The notes under the pieces are model-generated. The model saw only the letters and a list, made by a program, of their open reading frames with translations, was not told the DNA's origin and searched no databases. Of a stretch of DNA of 64,000 bases, positions 1 through 9,450 are shown piece by piece. The stretch comes from Anaerolineales bacterium. GTDB taxonomy: Bacteria; Chloroflexota; Anaerolineae; Anaerolineales; UBA4823. The translations under genes were made by a program, and so were the position numbers. The stretch is from assembly GCA_020060465.1 (NCBI GenBank), contig JAGVAD010000001.1:19871-83870 (forward strand), in the 5' to 3' direction. Positions within the stretch are counted from its first letter, which is position 1. Every line of letters starts with the position of its first letter.

Positions 1-726
<726 letters not shown>

Positions 727-737
727 TGGAGGAGACT

Positions 738-1682
738 ATGCCCGTGATCATCCCTGATACACTGCCAGCGAAAGACATCCTGGAAAAGGAAAATATCTTT
801 GTCATGGGCAATCGCCGCGCCCTGCACCAGGATATTCGCCCATTGAGAATGGCTATTCTCAATCTGATGCCTACCAAGGTTGCCACCGAGACCCAATTGC
901 TTCGCTTGTTAGGCAACTCGGCGCTTCAGGTAGAGGTGATTTTGCTACACATGGCTTCGCATGATTCCAAAAACACGCCGCAGGAGCATCTGCTGAACCA
1001 TTACCGCACATTCGACCAGGTGGAAAACGAAAAATTCGATGGTTTGATTATCACCGGCGCGCCGGTTGAGCATTTGCCCTTTGAAGAGGTGGATTATTGG
1101 TCGGAGCTTCAAGAATTGCTGGATTGGAGCGCAACCCACGTCTATTCGACTTTCCATATCTGCTGGGCGGCGCAGGCTGACCTGTATCACCGTTTTGGCG
1201 TGCCGAAGTATCCCTTGCCGGCGAAGAAATTCGGCGTGTTCGAACATCGCGTGCTGGCGCAGAACGAAAGCCTGTTGCGCGGTTTTGACGATACCTTCTA
1301 CGCGCCGCACTCCCGGCATACCGAAATTCGCCGTCAGGACGTTGAACGGGTAGCAGGGCTGGACATTCTGGCCGAATCCGACGAGGCCGGACTCTACATC
1401 CTGGCGACGCGCGACCGCCGCCGCTTTTACATCACCGGCCATTCAGAGTATGACCCCTTGACACTCAAGAGCGAATACGAGCGAGATCGGCAGAAAGGGT
1501 TGCCTATTGACCTGCCTAAAAATTATTTCCCTGACGATGACCCCCAAAAAGAGCCGCAAGTGCGCTGGCGCGGTCATGCGCATTTACTCTTTTCGAACTG
1601 GTTGAATTACAACGTCTATCAGATTACCCCGTACGATATTGGCAAGATTCCCGATGGAGGTACATATTCGTCTTTCTACTGA
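738..1682 (+). CDS. metA: Homoserine O-acetyltransferase, MetA family
   Basis: A 314-residue enzyme that acylates homoserine in the first committed step of methionine synthesis. The ATG at 738 follows a GGAGGA ribosome site at 728-733; a longer frame upstream has no such site and overlaps metY. The catalytic nucleophile is Cys142 (HICWAAQ), with His235 and Glu237 in GHSEYD, matching the numbering of characterised MetA proteins. Residue 111 is Glu ([13 protein letters not shown]). In published work on this family Glu111 goes with acetyl-CoA use and Gly111 with succinyl-CoA use, so I call it an acetyltransferase although MetA is often annotated succinyltransferase. It shares an operon with metY, which needs the acetyl ester. 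Confidence is high for the family and good for the acyl donor. Confidence 0.93.
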   Translation: MPVIIPDTLPAKDILEKENIFVMGNRRALHQDIRPLRMAILNLMPTKVATETQLLRLLGNSALQVEVILLHMASHDSKNTPQEHLLNHYRTFDQVENEKFDGLIITGAPVEHLPFEEVDYWSELQELLDWSATHVYSTFHICWAAQADLYHRFGVPKYPLPAKKFGVFEHRVLAQNESLLRGFDDTFYAPHSRHTEIRRQDVERVAGLDILAESDEAGLYILATRDRRRFYITGHSEYDPLTLKSEYERDRQKGLPIDLPKNYFPDDDPQKEPQVRWRGHAHLLFSNWLNYNVYQITPYDIGKIPDGGTYSSFY

Positions 1683-1705
1683 GCTTCGGACAATTGGGTT
1701 ATGAT

Positions 1706-1745
1706 CGTCCCGCAGGTTTGTTTTAGGGAACCTGCGGGACGTTTT
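1706..1745 (+). terminator. Rho-independent terminator after metA
   Basis: A 13-bp perfect stem (1706-1718 with 1729-1741) is followed by TTTT. It lies 24 bases after the metA stop and before the convergent protease gene. Confidence 0.85.
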
Positions 1746-1809
1746 GCTGCGTAAGCGCCGATGAGAATATGATCTTGAGTAACGCGAAATTTACTTCGCC
1801 CCCGTATTT

Positions 1810-2928
1810 CTAACTGCCAATTTCGCCCAGAATGCGGATGTAGTGCAGAATGTGCTCGCGGGAAATCACCCCCACGATTTGGTCGGCTTTGACGACCGGT
1901 ACCTGGGCTACCTGCGCATTGTCCATCGTTTGCAGAAGTTCCAGGATGTGCATGTCTGGGTTTGCCAGGATCAATTTCTCGCGAGGTACCATGGCCTGTT
2001 CAGCCAGGACTCTGCTCCAATTGGCACGCGGGATGGCGGTGACATCGCGCAAGGTGAGCATCCCGCGCAGCCGGTCGCCGTCCTCGGTCACCAAGAAGCA
2101 GCGATGTCCGCCGGTCAGGATTTTCTCTTCAACCAGTTGATCGAGAGGAATATTGCCGGGCACTTGATTGCACTCCGGCGACATGACCTGAGCGACAGTG
2201 ACATCTCGTAACATGCGTTGGAGGTTCACCTGGGCGTAGCTGCTTGCCGCGGCGTTTTGCAGAAACCAACCGATGAAAGCTAACCAGAGGCCGTTGAAGA
2301 AATTGCCACGTAAAATGGTCAGCAGGCCCAGTCCAATGAAGCCAAATGCCACCGCCTGACCGGCGTAACTGGCAATCTGTGTGGCGCGGTAAAAATTAGC
2401 GGTGATTTTCCAGATAATGGCGCGCAAAACTCTGCCGCCGTCTAAAGGGAAACCAGGGATTAAGTTGAAGAGGCCTAGGATTAAATTGATGCGCGCCAGC
2501 CAGATGCTAGGCGCAGCCAGGTATGGCTGCGCTCGATCCAGAAGCCACAGGCCGCCGAACAAGCCAGCCAGCGCCAGGCTGGTCAAGGGGCCGGCGATGG
2601 CGATGCGAAACTCTACGCCCGGAGTTTGCGGCTCCTTGCCGATCTGCGCCACCCCACCAAAAATGAAGAGGGTGATGCCGCGCACTGGGATTTTGTTGCG
2701 CAAAGCCACAACGGAATGACCCAGCTCATGCAGCAATACTGACATAAAGAACAGCAAGCTGGTCGCGCCCCCCAGCAACCACTGGGCGGTTTTGGGCAAG
2801 TCTGGATATTCGGTGAGAAAATAACCCGAAGCCAGCGACCAGGTCACTAACCCAAAGACCAAGAACCAACTGATATGCAATCCAACCGGAATGCCCCAAA
2901 TCCGTCCTAGTTTTACGCTGGCGTCCAT
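1810..2928 (-). CDS. Site-2-protease-like M50 metallopeptidase with CBS domains
   Basis: A 372-residue integral membrane zinc protease. The ATG at 2928 is preceded by GGAGGG; an ATG four codons earlier lies on that ribosome site and is unlikely. The zinc motif HELGH is at residues 67-71 inside a membrane segment, and the third ligand is Asp163 in NLIPGFPLDGGR, the usual pair in the S2P family. About six hydrophobic segments fill residues 12-225. The C-terminal part holds two CBS-like repeats, which in relatives bind adenosyl nucleotides and may gate the protease. The substrate is not evident; such proteins often cleave membrane-anchored regulators. It is convergent with metA and stands alone. 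Confidence 0.9.
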   Translation of the reverse strand: MDASVKLGRIWGIPVGLHISWFLVFGLVTWSLASGYFLTEYPDLPKTAQWLLGGATSLLFFMSVLLHELGHSVVALRNKIPVRGITLFIFGGVAQIGKEPQTPGVEFRIAIAGPLTSLALAGLFGGLWLLDRAQPYLAAPSIWLARINLILGLFNLIPGFPLDGGRVLRAIIWKITANFYRATQIASYAGQAVAFGFIGLGLLTILRGNFFNGLWLAFIGWFLQNAAASSYAQVNLQRMLRDVTVAQVMSPECNQVPGNIPLDQLVEEKILTGGHRCFLVTEDGDRLRGMLTLRDVTAIPRANWSRVLAEQAMVPREKLILANPDMHILELLQTMDNAQVAQVPVVKADQIVGVISREHILHYIRILGEIGS

Positions 2929-2940
2929 TTGTCCCTCCAT

Positions 2941-3215
2941 TGGGAACCGAACTTCATCCTTGCCCGGGCCAAACCGTCACGACTTTCAGGTACCAAAGTA
3001 GCACTTGAGACGATTATAAAACATTTGCGCGCTTCAACGGAAGTTTCTTGCAAACGTCGAGAGCCATTGTTGTTTGGCGCAAATAAAGCGGTGTGTTAGA
3101 TCATTGTGAACTCTTTCGTTGAAGCAGCCGTATCTACGGCTTGATTTTGTCGTCCTATAAAGCAGGACAGATTCTATAGTTGGCACAAAAAATATGACGA
3201 ATTCAGGAGAAAACG
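2941..3215. promoter_or_regulatory. Divergent intergenic region with -10-like boxes
   Basis: This gap separates the minus-strand M50 protease from a plus-strand secreted protein. A minus-strand TATAAT is at 3018-3013 and a plus-strand TATAGT at 3175-3180; neither has a good -35. A short stem AGCCGT/ACGGCT near 3126-3140 is followed by a T-rich stretch. Nothing coding is seen. Confidence 0.4.
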
Positions 3216-3608
3216 ATGAAAAAAGCCTTGCTAATGCTTGTTTTACTTATCTTTTTAACCGCCAGCGTTTCACCAGCTTATGCGGCTGGGCCGCGGCCCA
3301 ATGATAGAACGCGGGGCAGAACACCCTTTGCGTTGGTTGGAACAATCACAGCAATTGATGGCAGCACAGTTACCGTTCGTGTGGTGGTTGGGAATCGCCT
3401 GGTGAAGCGATATTATGGTCAGGAAGTGCCTCTTGAGACGAACGCAGCCACGCGGTTTTTGATGAAAGATGCAAATGGGGTGGTCTATCCGATTATCCTA
3501 GGTGATTTGGAAGCTGGCCAGAACGTTAGCGTCAATGGCGTCTTGACCGATAATCGCTGGGTAGCCACGCGGATTACCGTCGGGGCGCGGCTGATTCATC
3601 TGCCCTGA
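3216..3608 (+). CDS. Small secreted protein, DUF5666-like domain
   Basis: A 130-residue protein with a clear signal peptide (lysines at 2-3, hydrophobic core to about residue 18, AYA cleavage site near residue 23). The mature part is a single beta-rich domain containing VGTITAIDGSTVTVRV and a later ADNR/VATRITV-type strand, the pattern of DUF5666 or similar OB-like domains. An AGGAG site lies about seven bases before the ATG. It has its own downstream hairpin and no obvious partner gene. The role is unknown; the family name is by pattern only. Confidence 0.7.
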   Translation: MKKALLMLVLLIFLTASVSPAYAAGPRPNDRTRGRTPFALVGTITAIDGSTVTVRVVVGNRLVKRYYGQEVPLETNAATRFLMKDANGVVYPIILGDLEAGQNVSVNGVLTDNRWVATRITVGARLIHLP

Positions 3609-3628
3609 GTAGTGCTGTAATGATTTCG

Positions 3629-3673
3629 ACTACCTGAGACCACGCGCCGGAGTGCGTGATCTCAGGTAGTTTC
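3629..3673 (+). terminator. Terminator-like hairpin
   Basis: An 11-bp perfect stem (3629-3639 with 3660-3670) is followed by a short TTT. It ends the 3216-3608 transcript. Confidence 0.65.
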
Positions 3674-3788
3674 GCGCTTACCGTCGGATGATACTCTGCA
3701 ATACGAATTCATTTGACCAGCCGAACAAAAACTTGCCCGGTGGATGATACGAGCGCCGCGTTTAGGTGGTGGGCGCCCCGGTTTGCAT

Positions 3789-3794
3789 TATAAT
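3789..3794 (+). promoter_or_regulatory. -10 box (TATAAT) for the 101-residue membrane protein
   Basis: A perfect TATAAT lies 75 bases before the ATG at 3869. No convincing -35 is seen. Confidence 0.4.
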
Positions 3795-3868
3795 CAAAAA
3801 GGTATTACGCCTGATCGAATCATTCACTCCTTCCATATATCCTTCAAACCCTTTATCGGAGGTATTCT

Positions 3869-4174
3869 ATGCGCAATTTGGCGATCATCCTACTGGCAAT
3901 CTGGCTGATTGCAAGCGGTCTCTTGCCGTTGCTGAATGTTTCGATCCCATCCTCGGATGTAATTCTGGCTGTGCTGGCAGTCGCCGCCGGCGTTCTGCTG
4001 TTGCTCAACCGCGGCGAGTTTCGTTTGCCGCGCAACCTGGGGGTTTTGTTGTTGGGCGTTTGGTTGATTCTGGCGGGGGCGTTGCCATTGCTTTCCATCA
4101 GCTTCCCTTCCAGCGAAGTTGTCCTGGGTGTTCTGGCGGCCGCGGCAGGGGTTTTGATTCTGCTGAAGCGATAA
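3869..4174 (+). CDS. Small membrane protein built from an internal duplication
   Basis: A 101-residue hydrophobic protein. A GGAGG site precedes the ATG at good spacing. Residues 2-48 and 55-101 are clear copies of one unit: RNLAIILLAIWLIASGLLPL matches RNLGVLLLGVWLILAGALPL, and VSIPSSDVILAVL matches ISFPSSEVVLGVL. Each unit has two membrane segments, giving four in all, joined by a short polar loop (RGEFRLP). No catalytic motif is present and I do not recognise a characterised family. It stands between two exported-protein genes, each with its own promoter. Confidence 0.75.
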   Translation: MRNLAIILLAIWLIASGLLPLLNVSIPSSDVILAVLAVAAGVLLLLNRGEFRLPRNLGVLLLGVWLILAGALPLLSISFPSSEVVLGVLAAAAGVLILLKR

Positions 4175-4256
4175 CAGGCAAGGGCATCGCTATTGCACAA
4201 CGCTGATGGAATTCTAATTTTCATGTTGCAGAAATTAATGCAGTCGGGGGAAATTG

Positions 4257-4265
4257 TGGTACACT
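4257..4265 (+). promoter_or_regulatory. Extended -10 promoter of the serine protease gene
   Basis: TGG-TACACT lies about 60 bases before the ATG at 4325, leaving a leader of roughly 50 bases that ends in a strong GAGGAGG site. Confidence 0.45.
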
Positions 4266-4324
4266 ATTAAATGGCGATTTCGACCATTGTGAGTACATTT
4301 AGCCAGTTCGAGGAGGAAATAAGG

Positions 4325-5140
4325 ATGCTAAAGAAGTCAATCGTTGCTGTAATTTCGGTTTTCACCATCTTGATTTTTGCTGTCGGCCCGGTGGGGGCGG
4401 TAACCGATGGGGAGCTGGATGGCAATGGTCATCCCTATGTTGGGCTGATGGTAGCCCAGGATGCTAACGGCAGACCCCTGTGGCGTTGCAGCGGAACGCT
4501 GCTTTCTCCCACCCTGTTTCTCACCGCCGGCCACTGTACGGAATTGCCCGCCGCTCATATAGAAATTTGGTTCGACGCGGATGTCGAGTCCGGCATTCCA
4601 GCGAACGGTTATCCCTTTACGGGCGACGTGGGGGGAACACCATTTACACACCCGAACTATGACCCCAACGCTTTCTATCTCTTTGATTTGGGTGTGGTCG
4701 TGTTGGATGAACCGATGGTCATGAGCGCCTACGGCACTTTGCCGCAGCAGGACGTGCTGGACAGCCTCTCTCGCCGGCGTGGTTTGCAGAACACCCTGTT
4801 CACCGCTGTGGGTTACGGCCTTCAGGAGAGTTTTCCCGATGCGGCTTCCTGGAAGGAGCACAACCAGAGAGTTCGCATGGTAGCATATCCCCATTTGATC
4901 CAAATCAATGGCGGGCTGGTGGGTGATTTCTCCTTGCTGCTCTCGAATAATCATGCGACAGGCGGAACCTGCTTTGGCGATTCTGGCGGCCCCAACTTCA
5001 TTGGAGATTCGAATGTTGTTGCCGGAGTTACTTCCTTCGGCCTTAACGGCAATTGCGCCGGCACTGGCGGTGTCTATCGCGTGGATAGAGCAGATGATTT
5101 AGGGTGGCTCTACAGCCAGTTTGGCGATCACCTGCCTTAG
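4325..5140 (+). CDS. Secreted trypsin-like serine protease (S1 family)
   Basis: A 271-residue exported protease. The ATG at 4325 follows GAGGAGGAAATAAGG; an in-frame ATG at 4271 lies just after the -10 box and lacks a ribosome site. A signal peptide covers about residues 1-24. The catalytic triad is visible: His70 in LTAGHC, Asp121 in FDLGVV and Ser220 in GDSGGP, and Cys55/Cys71 and Cys216/Cys244 are placed for the usual disulfides. There is no obvious long propeptide, so the mature enzyme may be active after signal cleavage. The specificity is not clear. It is a single gene flanked by its own promoter and hairpin. Confidence 0.92.
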   Translation: MLKKSIVAVISVFTILIFAVGPVGAVTDGELDGNGHPYVGLMVAQDANGRPLWRCSGTLLSPTLFLTAGHCTELPAAHIEIWFDADVESGIPANGYPFTGDVGGTPFTHPNYDPNAFYLFDLGVVVLDEPMVMSAYGTLPQQDVLDSLSRRRGLQNTLFTAVGYGLQESFPDAASWKEHNQRVRMVAYPHLIQINGGLVGDFSLLLSNNHATGGTCFGDSGGPNFIGDSNVVAGVTSFGLNGNCAGTGGVYRVDRADDLGWLYSQFGDHLP

Positions 5141-5200
5141 CCATTCAATCTGATTCAGATCGAGATCGCCTGACAACTATCTGATCGTTACAACAATGAT

Positions 5201-5233
5201 AGCCGCCCCTAAGATTATGGTTGTGGGGCGGCT
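5201..5233. terminator. Hairpin between convergent genes
   Basis: AGCCGCCCC (5201-5209) pairs with GGGGCGGCT (5225-5233). It sits between the stops of the protease and the radical SAM gene and could serve both; the T-tracts are poor. Confidence 0.6.
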
Positions 5234-5239
5234 AAGCTA

Positions 5240-6187
5240 TTAATTTGAGTGGAAGATCGAGATTGATTTGCGCTGATCGAGACGCTTCAGACCAGCGTCG
5301 TGTGCTGCCTGGACGGCGGTCTGATATTCCTGGCGCGTGATCGGGCGCGCCAGGCGTGGGTATTGGTTAGGATGGCGGCGCACGTTGTACTCAGGCCGAT
5401 ATTGATCCATGAGATTGAGGTAAGTATTGAGAGAAATATCTTGCGCCAGGAAGCGGACAATCTCTGCTGTCCCTGCCAGGTCGTTGGGCAGCACCAAATG
5501 ACGCACCAACAAGCCGCGCAACGCCAGACCCTGTTCGTTGATTTGCAGATCGCCAACCTGGCGATACATTTCCTTGACCGCTGCCTGGTTGACCTGTGGG
5601 TATCGGGGGACTTTGGAATAATTGCGGGCAATTTGGGCGCTGGCGTACTTCATATCGGGCATGTAGATGTCAATAACGCCGTCCAACATTGCTAACGCAG
5701 TCAGCGAATCGTAACCGCCGGTGTTATATACCAACGGTAAGCGCAGGCCGTTTTCGGCTGCGATCTTCACCGCGGCCAATATTTGCGCTACAACGTGGCT
5801 GGGAGAGACCAGGTTGATGTTGTGGCAGCCGTACGCTTGCAGTTCCAGCATGACCTTTGCCAGTTCCTCCGGCGTGACCAATTCACCGGCGTCCGTCTGG
5901 CTGATGTCATAATTTTGACAGTATTGACAACGCAGGTTGCAGCGGGCGAAGAAGATCGTTCCCGAACCGCGCCAACCGCGCAGTGGGTCTTCTTCGCCCA
6001 GATGCGGCCCATAACTGCTCAGGCGCGCCTGGATGCCGGTGCGACATACGCCCAATGCACCTGCCGTCCGATCTACCTTGCACTCCCAGCCACACAGGTC
6101 GCAGCGTTTAAGATGCTCGGCAGCGATTTTTACCCGCTGTTCAAGCTGACCATCGCGCAGTAATCTTTGGTAGGCTGGTTCAAACAT
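5240..6187 (-). CDS. PflX-like radical SAM protein
   Basis: A 315-residue radical SAM enzyme related to pyruvate formate-lyase activating enzymes (COG1313, PflX). The frame continues upstream to a TTG at 6274, but I choose the ATG at 6187 because the family usually begins with a sequence like MFEPAYQRLL some 28 residues before the first Cys pair, and because the TTG lies inside a repeat fragment. Conserved features are a leading cysteine cluster (CDLCGWEC, then C in GVCRTG), the cluster-binding CNLRCQYC, and YNTGGYDS. The substrate is unknown. No glycyl-radical partner is nearby. The start site is uncertain. Confidence 0.85.
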   Translation of the reverse strand: MFEPAYQRLLRDGQLEQRVKIAAEHLKRCDLCGWECKVDRTAGALGVCRTGIQARLSSYGPHLGEEDPLRGWRGSGTIFFARCNLRCQYCQNYDISQTDAGELVTPEELAKVMLELQAYGCHNINLVSPSHVVAQILAAVKIAAENGLRLPLVYNTGGYDSLTALAMLDGVIDIYMPDMKYASAQIARNYSKVPRYPQVNQAAVKEMYRQVGDLQINEQGLALRGLLVRHLVLPNDLAGTAEIVRFLAQDISLNTYLNLMDQYRPEYNVRRHPNQYPRLARPITRQEYQTAVQAAHDAGLKRLDQRKSISIFHSN

Positions 6188-6269
6188 CCATCGCCGCCGA
6201 AGGTACAGGATGTCAGGAAGTATATCAGAATCTGATCTGCTGCGTTGGTTATTCGTAATGCGGGATGTG

Positions 6270-6306
6270 CTCAAAAGTTGTTGTTAGCGTTCGCTCGGCG
6301 TCGGTT
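6270..6306 (-). repeat. Fragment of the four-hairpin repeat (right end)
   Basis: CTCAAAAGTTGTTGTTA followed by CGCTCGGCGTCGGTT matches, on the opposite strand, the right terminal repeat and outer arm of hairpin 4 of the copies at 26388-26533 and 39046-39205. The inner hairpins are absent. Confidence 0.6.
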
Positions 6307-6329
6307 CCCAGGGAAAATCTACCACGGCA

Positions 6330-6338
6330 TGTTACAAT
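6330..6338 (+). promoter_or_regulatory. Extended -10 promoter upstream of homocysteine methyltransferase
   Basis: TGT-TACAAT lies 100 bases before the ATG at 6438. The implied leader of about 90 bases contains a CGCTG/CAGCG hairpin near 6370-6384. It is too short for a confident riboswitch call. Confidence 0.45.
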
Positions 6339-6437
6339 AGCCGGAACAAGTTGGCTGCAAGGAAGAAACGCTGACTTACAGCGTCGAAGCATCCAACCTT
6401 GGAGAACACTTTTTCGATGATCTAAGGAGAGGCGAAG

Positions 6438-7313
6438 ATGGAAATCTCGCTGCGTGAATATCTATCCAGCGGCAAGGTTTTATTCGCGGATGGGGCTACT
6501 GGCACCATGCTAATGGCGGCAGGTTTGCCGCCTGGTCAGGCGCCGGAAATTTGGAATGTGGAACAGCCGGAAAAAATACTTAGTTTGCATCGCGCCTACC
6601 TGGATGCCGGTTCGCAGATCATCTTGACCAATACCTTTGGCGGCAGCCGCATCAAGTTGGATAAGGCTGGCATAGGGGAGCGCGTGGTGGAGCTAAACCG
6701 CGCCGCGGCGGGTCTGGCGCGCCAGGCGGCGGGAGCGCGCGCCTACGTGGCCGGCGATATTGGCCCCAGCGGCGAGCTGATGGCGCCCATGGGTCCGCTG
6801 ACCTACGAAAAAGCGTTCGAGGCTTTCGCTGAACAGGCGGCTGCGCTGGCGGAAGGCGGCGTGGATGCAATTTGGGTGGAGACCATGACCGATCTGGAAG
6901 AAGCCCGCGCTGCCGTGAACGCCGCTTTGCAGGTCTCAGATTTGCCGGTGTTCTGCTCTTTGAGCTTTGGCAAACGTGGGCGCACCATGATGGGAGTAAG
7001 CGCCCGGCAGGCGGCGCAGACCCTTTGGCCGCTGGGTTTGGCTGCAATTGGCGCCAACTGCGGCGAAGGCCTGGACATGATCCCAGAAGTGTTGGCACAG
7101 ATGCGAGAAGTCGCCCCTGAGGCGCCGTTGATCGTCAAACCCAATGCAGGATTGCCCAAGCTGGTCGCCGGGGCGACGGTTTACGATCTTACGCCGCAGG
7201 ATTTTGCCGCTCGCATGAGCGAATTCGTCCTTCAAGGAGCGCGCGTCATTGGTTCATGCTGCGGCAGTAGCCCAGATTTTATTCGGGAGCTACGCCAGCG
7301 CATTGCCGCTTGA
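6438..7313 (+). CDS. Homocysteine S-methyltransferase domain protein
   Basis: A 291-residue single-domain enzyme of the BHMT/MetH N-terminal family. It transfers a methyl group to the zinc-bound thiolate of homocysteine. The zinc ligands are Cys208 (GANCGEG) and Cys274-Cys275 (GSCCGS), and DGATGTML near the N-terminus is the usual family start. An AGGAGAGG site precedes the ATG. No folate- or cobalamin-binding domain is attached, so the methyl donor is either a partner corrinoid protein encoded elsewhere or a small molecule such as S-methylmethionine or betaine. It complements the metY-metA operon 5 kb upstream functionally, but is a separate transcription unit. Confidence 0.9.
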   Translation: MEISLREYLSSGKVLFADGATGTMLMAAGLPPGQAPEIWNVEQPEKILSLHRAYLDAGSQIILTNTFGGSRIKLDKAGIGERVVELNRAAAGLARQAAGARAYVAGDIGPSGELMAPMGPLTYEKAFEAFAEQAAALAEGGVDAIWVETMTDLEEARAAVNAALQVSDLPVFCSLSFGKRGRTMMGVSARQAAQTLWPLGLAAIGANCGEGLDMIPEVLAQMREVAPEAPLIVKPNAGLPKLVAGATVYDLTPQDFAARMSEFVLQGARVIGSCCGSSPDFIRELRQRIAA

Positions 7314-7342
7314 ATCTTTCGAAGGTTCGGCGCTTCTGAACG

Positions 7343-8716
7343 CTAAAAGGCGAACAGGAAGGTCAAGTCGTTGACGTTTGTACGGGTGGGGCCGGTGCGG
7401 AGCAAGTCGTTAAGTTGTTGAAAGAAATGATAGGAATCGTTCCGTTGCAGATAATCTGCGACGTTTAAACCAGCTTGAGAGGCCCGCGCCTGCGTTTCAC
7501 CGGTGACGACGGCGCCCGCGGCGTCGGTGGGACCATCGCCGCCATCGGTGGCAAGAGTAATCAGAGCTATATCGGGCAGTCCGGCCAGGTCGGGGATAGC
7601 TGCCAGCGCCAGTTCCTGGTTGCGCCCACCGAGGCCATCGCCGGTGAGCGTCACAGTGGTCTCTCCGCCAGCGATGATGCAAGCCGGACGGCCAATTGGC
7701 TGGCCAGTCGTCGCTGCCTGGCGTAAAACCGCAGCCAGAAAACGTCCCGCCTGGCGCGCTTCTCCTTGCAAGAAAGTGGTCAGCAGCAAGATGTTGAACC
7801 CTTCCCGCTTCGCTTGTTGCATGGCGGCGACTGCAGCTTGATAATTATTGCCAATGATGAGGTTCTGCACACGCTGGAAAACTGCGTCACCGGGTTTGGG
7901 TGTTTCCGCTTCCTGGCCGCGCAAGCCGCGCTCCAGATGCTCTCTCACCGAGGCAGGCACACGATCCGTCAAGTGATAGCGTTGCAAGACCGCCCAGGCA
8001 TCCTGAAAGGTGGTTCGATCCGGCGCAGTCGGACCGGAGGCGATCATATCCAGGGGGTCGCCGATCACATCCGAAAGGATCAAGGTTGCTATTTGCGCTG
8101 GAAAGACGAAACGCGCCAGGCCGCCGCCCTTGAGCTGCTCCAGGTGCTTACGCAAGGTGTTGATTTCATTGATACTTGCGCCGCTGGCTAAAAGCATGGA
8201 GGTGAGAGCCTGCATATCCGCCAGGCTCACTCCGCTCACCGGGGCGGTCAAGAGCGCCGAGCCTCCGCCGGAGATCAGGCAGATCACCAGATCATCCCCC
8301 GTGCAATCGGCTAACAGCGCCGCCATGCGCTGTGCCCCTTCCACGCCGCGTTCATCTGGCAACGGGTGACCGGCCTCGATCAGTTGCAGTCTATCCGAGA
8401 TTGTTTGCGGCGGCGCGCCGTAGCCCTCTTTGACGATTACCAAACCGGCAGTCAAATCATCGCCTAAGATGACGGCGGTCTGCGCCGCCATGGGTGCGCC
8501 CGCTTTGCCGGCCCCCACCACCAGCAGGCGGCGAATACGATCCAGAGCGTAGGTTCTCCCGTTGATGGATAACCGGTGTCCGCGGCGTTGAAGATGCGCA
8601 GCGACCGCTTGCGCCGGATCCACTGCGATCAGCGCGGCGGATAGGATGTTCTTGACTGCCTGACCCCAGCGGGCGGCGTCCAGCGTTTTAGACGGGCTGA
8701 ATACAGGCTGCTGCAT
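7343..8716 (-). CDS. Glycerate 2-kinase (MOFRL family)
   Basis: A 457-residue kinase of the DUF4147/MOFRL family, which phosphorylates D-glycerate to 2-phosphoglycerate using ATP. The N-terminal domain shows VVGAGKAGAPMA and LISGGGSALL, and the C-terminal MOFRL domain shows IAGGETTVTLTGDGLGGRNQ and LATDGGDGPTDAAGA, all characteristic. The first 29 bases overlap the end of the SRAP gene, so the two are translationally coupled. Its length fits the family. It would link glyoxylate or serine breakdown to lower glycolysis; neighbours give no further clue. Confidence 0.92.
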   Translation of the reverse strand: MQQPVFSPSKTLDAARWGQAVKNILSAALIAVDPAQAVAAHLQRRGHRLSINGRTYALDRIRRLLVVGAGKAGAPMAAQTAVILGDDLTAGLVIVKEGYGAPPQTISDRLQLIEAGHPLPDERGVEGAQRMAALLADCTGDDLVICLISGGGSALLTAPVSGVSLADMQALTSMLLASGASINEINTLRKHLEQLKGGGLARFVFPAQIATLILSDVIGDPLDMIASGPTAPDRTTFQDAWAVLQRYHLTDRVPASVREHLERGLRGQEAETPKPGDAVFQRVQNLIIGNNYQAAVAAMQQAKREGFNILLLTTFLQGEARQAGRFLAAVLRQAATTGQPIGRPACIIAGGETTVTLTGDGLGGRNQELALAAIPDLAGLPDIALITLATDGGDGPTDAAGAVVTGETQARASQAGLNVADYLQRNDSYHFFQQLNDLLRTGPTRTNVNDLTFLFAF

Positions 8717-9356
8717 CGTTCGCCGGGCTGTTGATCAGCGTGGAAACCGGATAAGCCGTCATTTCATCCGCCGGATAGGGTTGAAGCAGCGCCTGTAAGC
8801 GTTCAATCGGCTGCTCGCCGGGCGTCAGCCAGAAATCATAGGCGGCTTCGGGCAAAATGACCGGCATACGGTTGTGGATGGTTTGCATCAAATCGTTGGG
8901 GGCGGTGGTGATGATGGCGCAAGAAAGGATGTTCGAACCATCCGGCGCGTTCCAACTTTCCCACAAACCGGCAAAGGCAAAAGGCTTGCCAGATTTCAAA
9001 TGAATGTACATCGGGGTTTTGACTTTACGCCCGGCTTCTTGTCTCCATTCAAAAAAACCGCTGGCGGGTATCAGGCAGCGCCGCCGACGAAAAGCCGTGC
9101 GAAAAGAGGGCTTTTCTGTTAGCGTTTCTGCACGGGCGTTGATCATACGGTTGCCAATGGATGGGTCCTTAGCCCAGCTCGGGATCAATCCCCAGGAGAA
9201 GAAATCCAGTACATTTCTGCCATCATTGGGGATGACAGCTACCGGCTGGGATGGGGCAATGTTGTAGCGGGGAGCGACTGCATCGGGAATTTGCACGCCG
9301 TTAAAAACCTGGCGTAGTTGTTCGGGGCTGGCGATCAAGGTAAATCTTCCGCACAT
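8688..9356 (-). CDS. SRAP family protein (YedK/HMCES type)
   Basis: A 222-residue SRAP-domain protein. Relatives form a stable thiazolidine crosslink with abasic sites in single-stranded DNA and shield them during replication. Key residues are present: Cys2 (MCGRFT), which becomes the N-terminal nucleophile after Met removal, Asn73 and Arg75 in NARAET, Glu103 in SGFFEW and His161 in HNRMPVIL. An AGGTGAG site precedes the ATG. It is the first gene of a two-gene overlap with glycerate kinase, with which no functional link is evident. Confidence 0.93.
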   Translation of the reverse strand: MCGRFTLIASPEQLRQVFNGVQIPDAVAPRYNIAPSQPVAVIPNDGRNVLDFFSWGLIPSWAKDPSIGNRMINARAETLTEKPSFRTAFRRRRCLIPASGFFEWRQEAGRKVKTPMYIHLKSGKPFAFAGLWESWNAPDGSNILSCAIITTAPNDLMQTIHNRMPVILPEAAYDFWLTPGEQPIERLQALLQPYPADEMTAYPVSTLINSPANDAAACIQPV

Positions 9357-9450
9357 AACTCACCTGCTTCGATTTGCTGAATTTAACGCTTCAAACTGCC
9401 ATTGCCAGCCGCAAACGCGTCTGGTATCTTTATCATAACACAAGACAGAG

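Noticed and set aside
6346-6437. SAM or cobalamin riboswitch before the homocysteine methyltransferase gene
   Set aside because: The leader is about 90 bases with only one short stem; no conserved riboswitch core could be found by eye.
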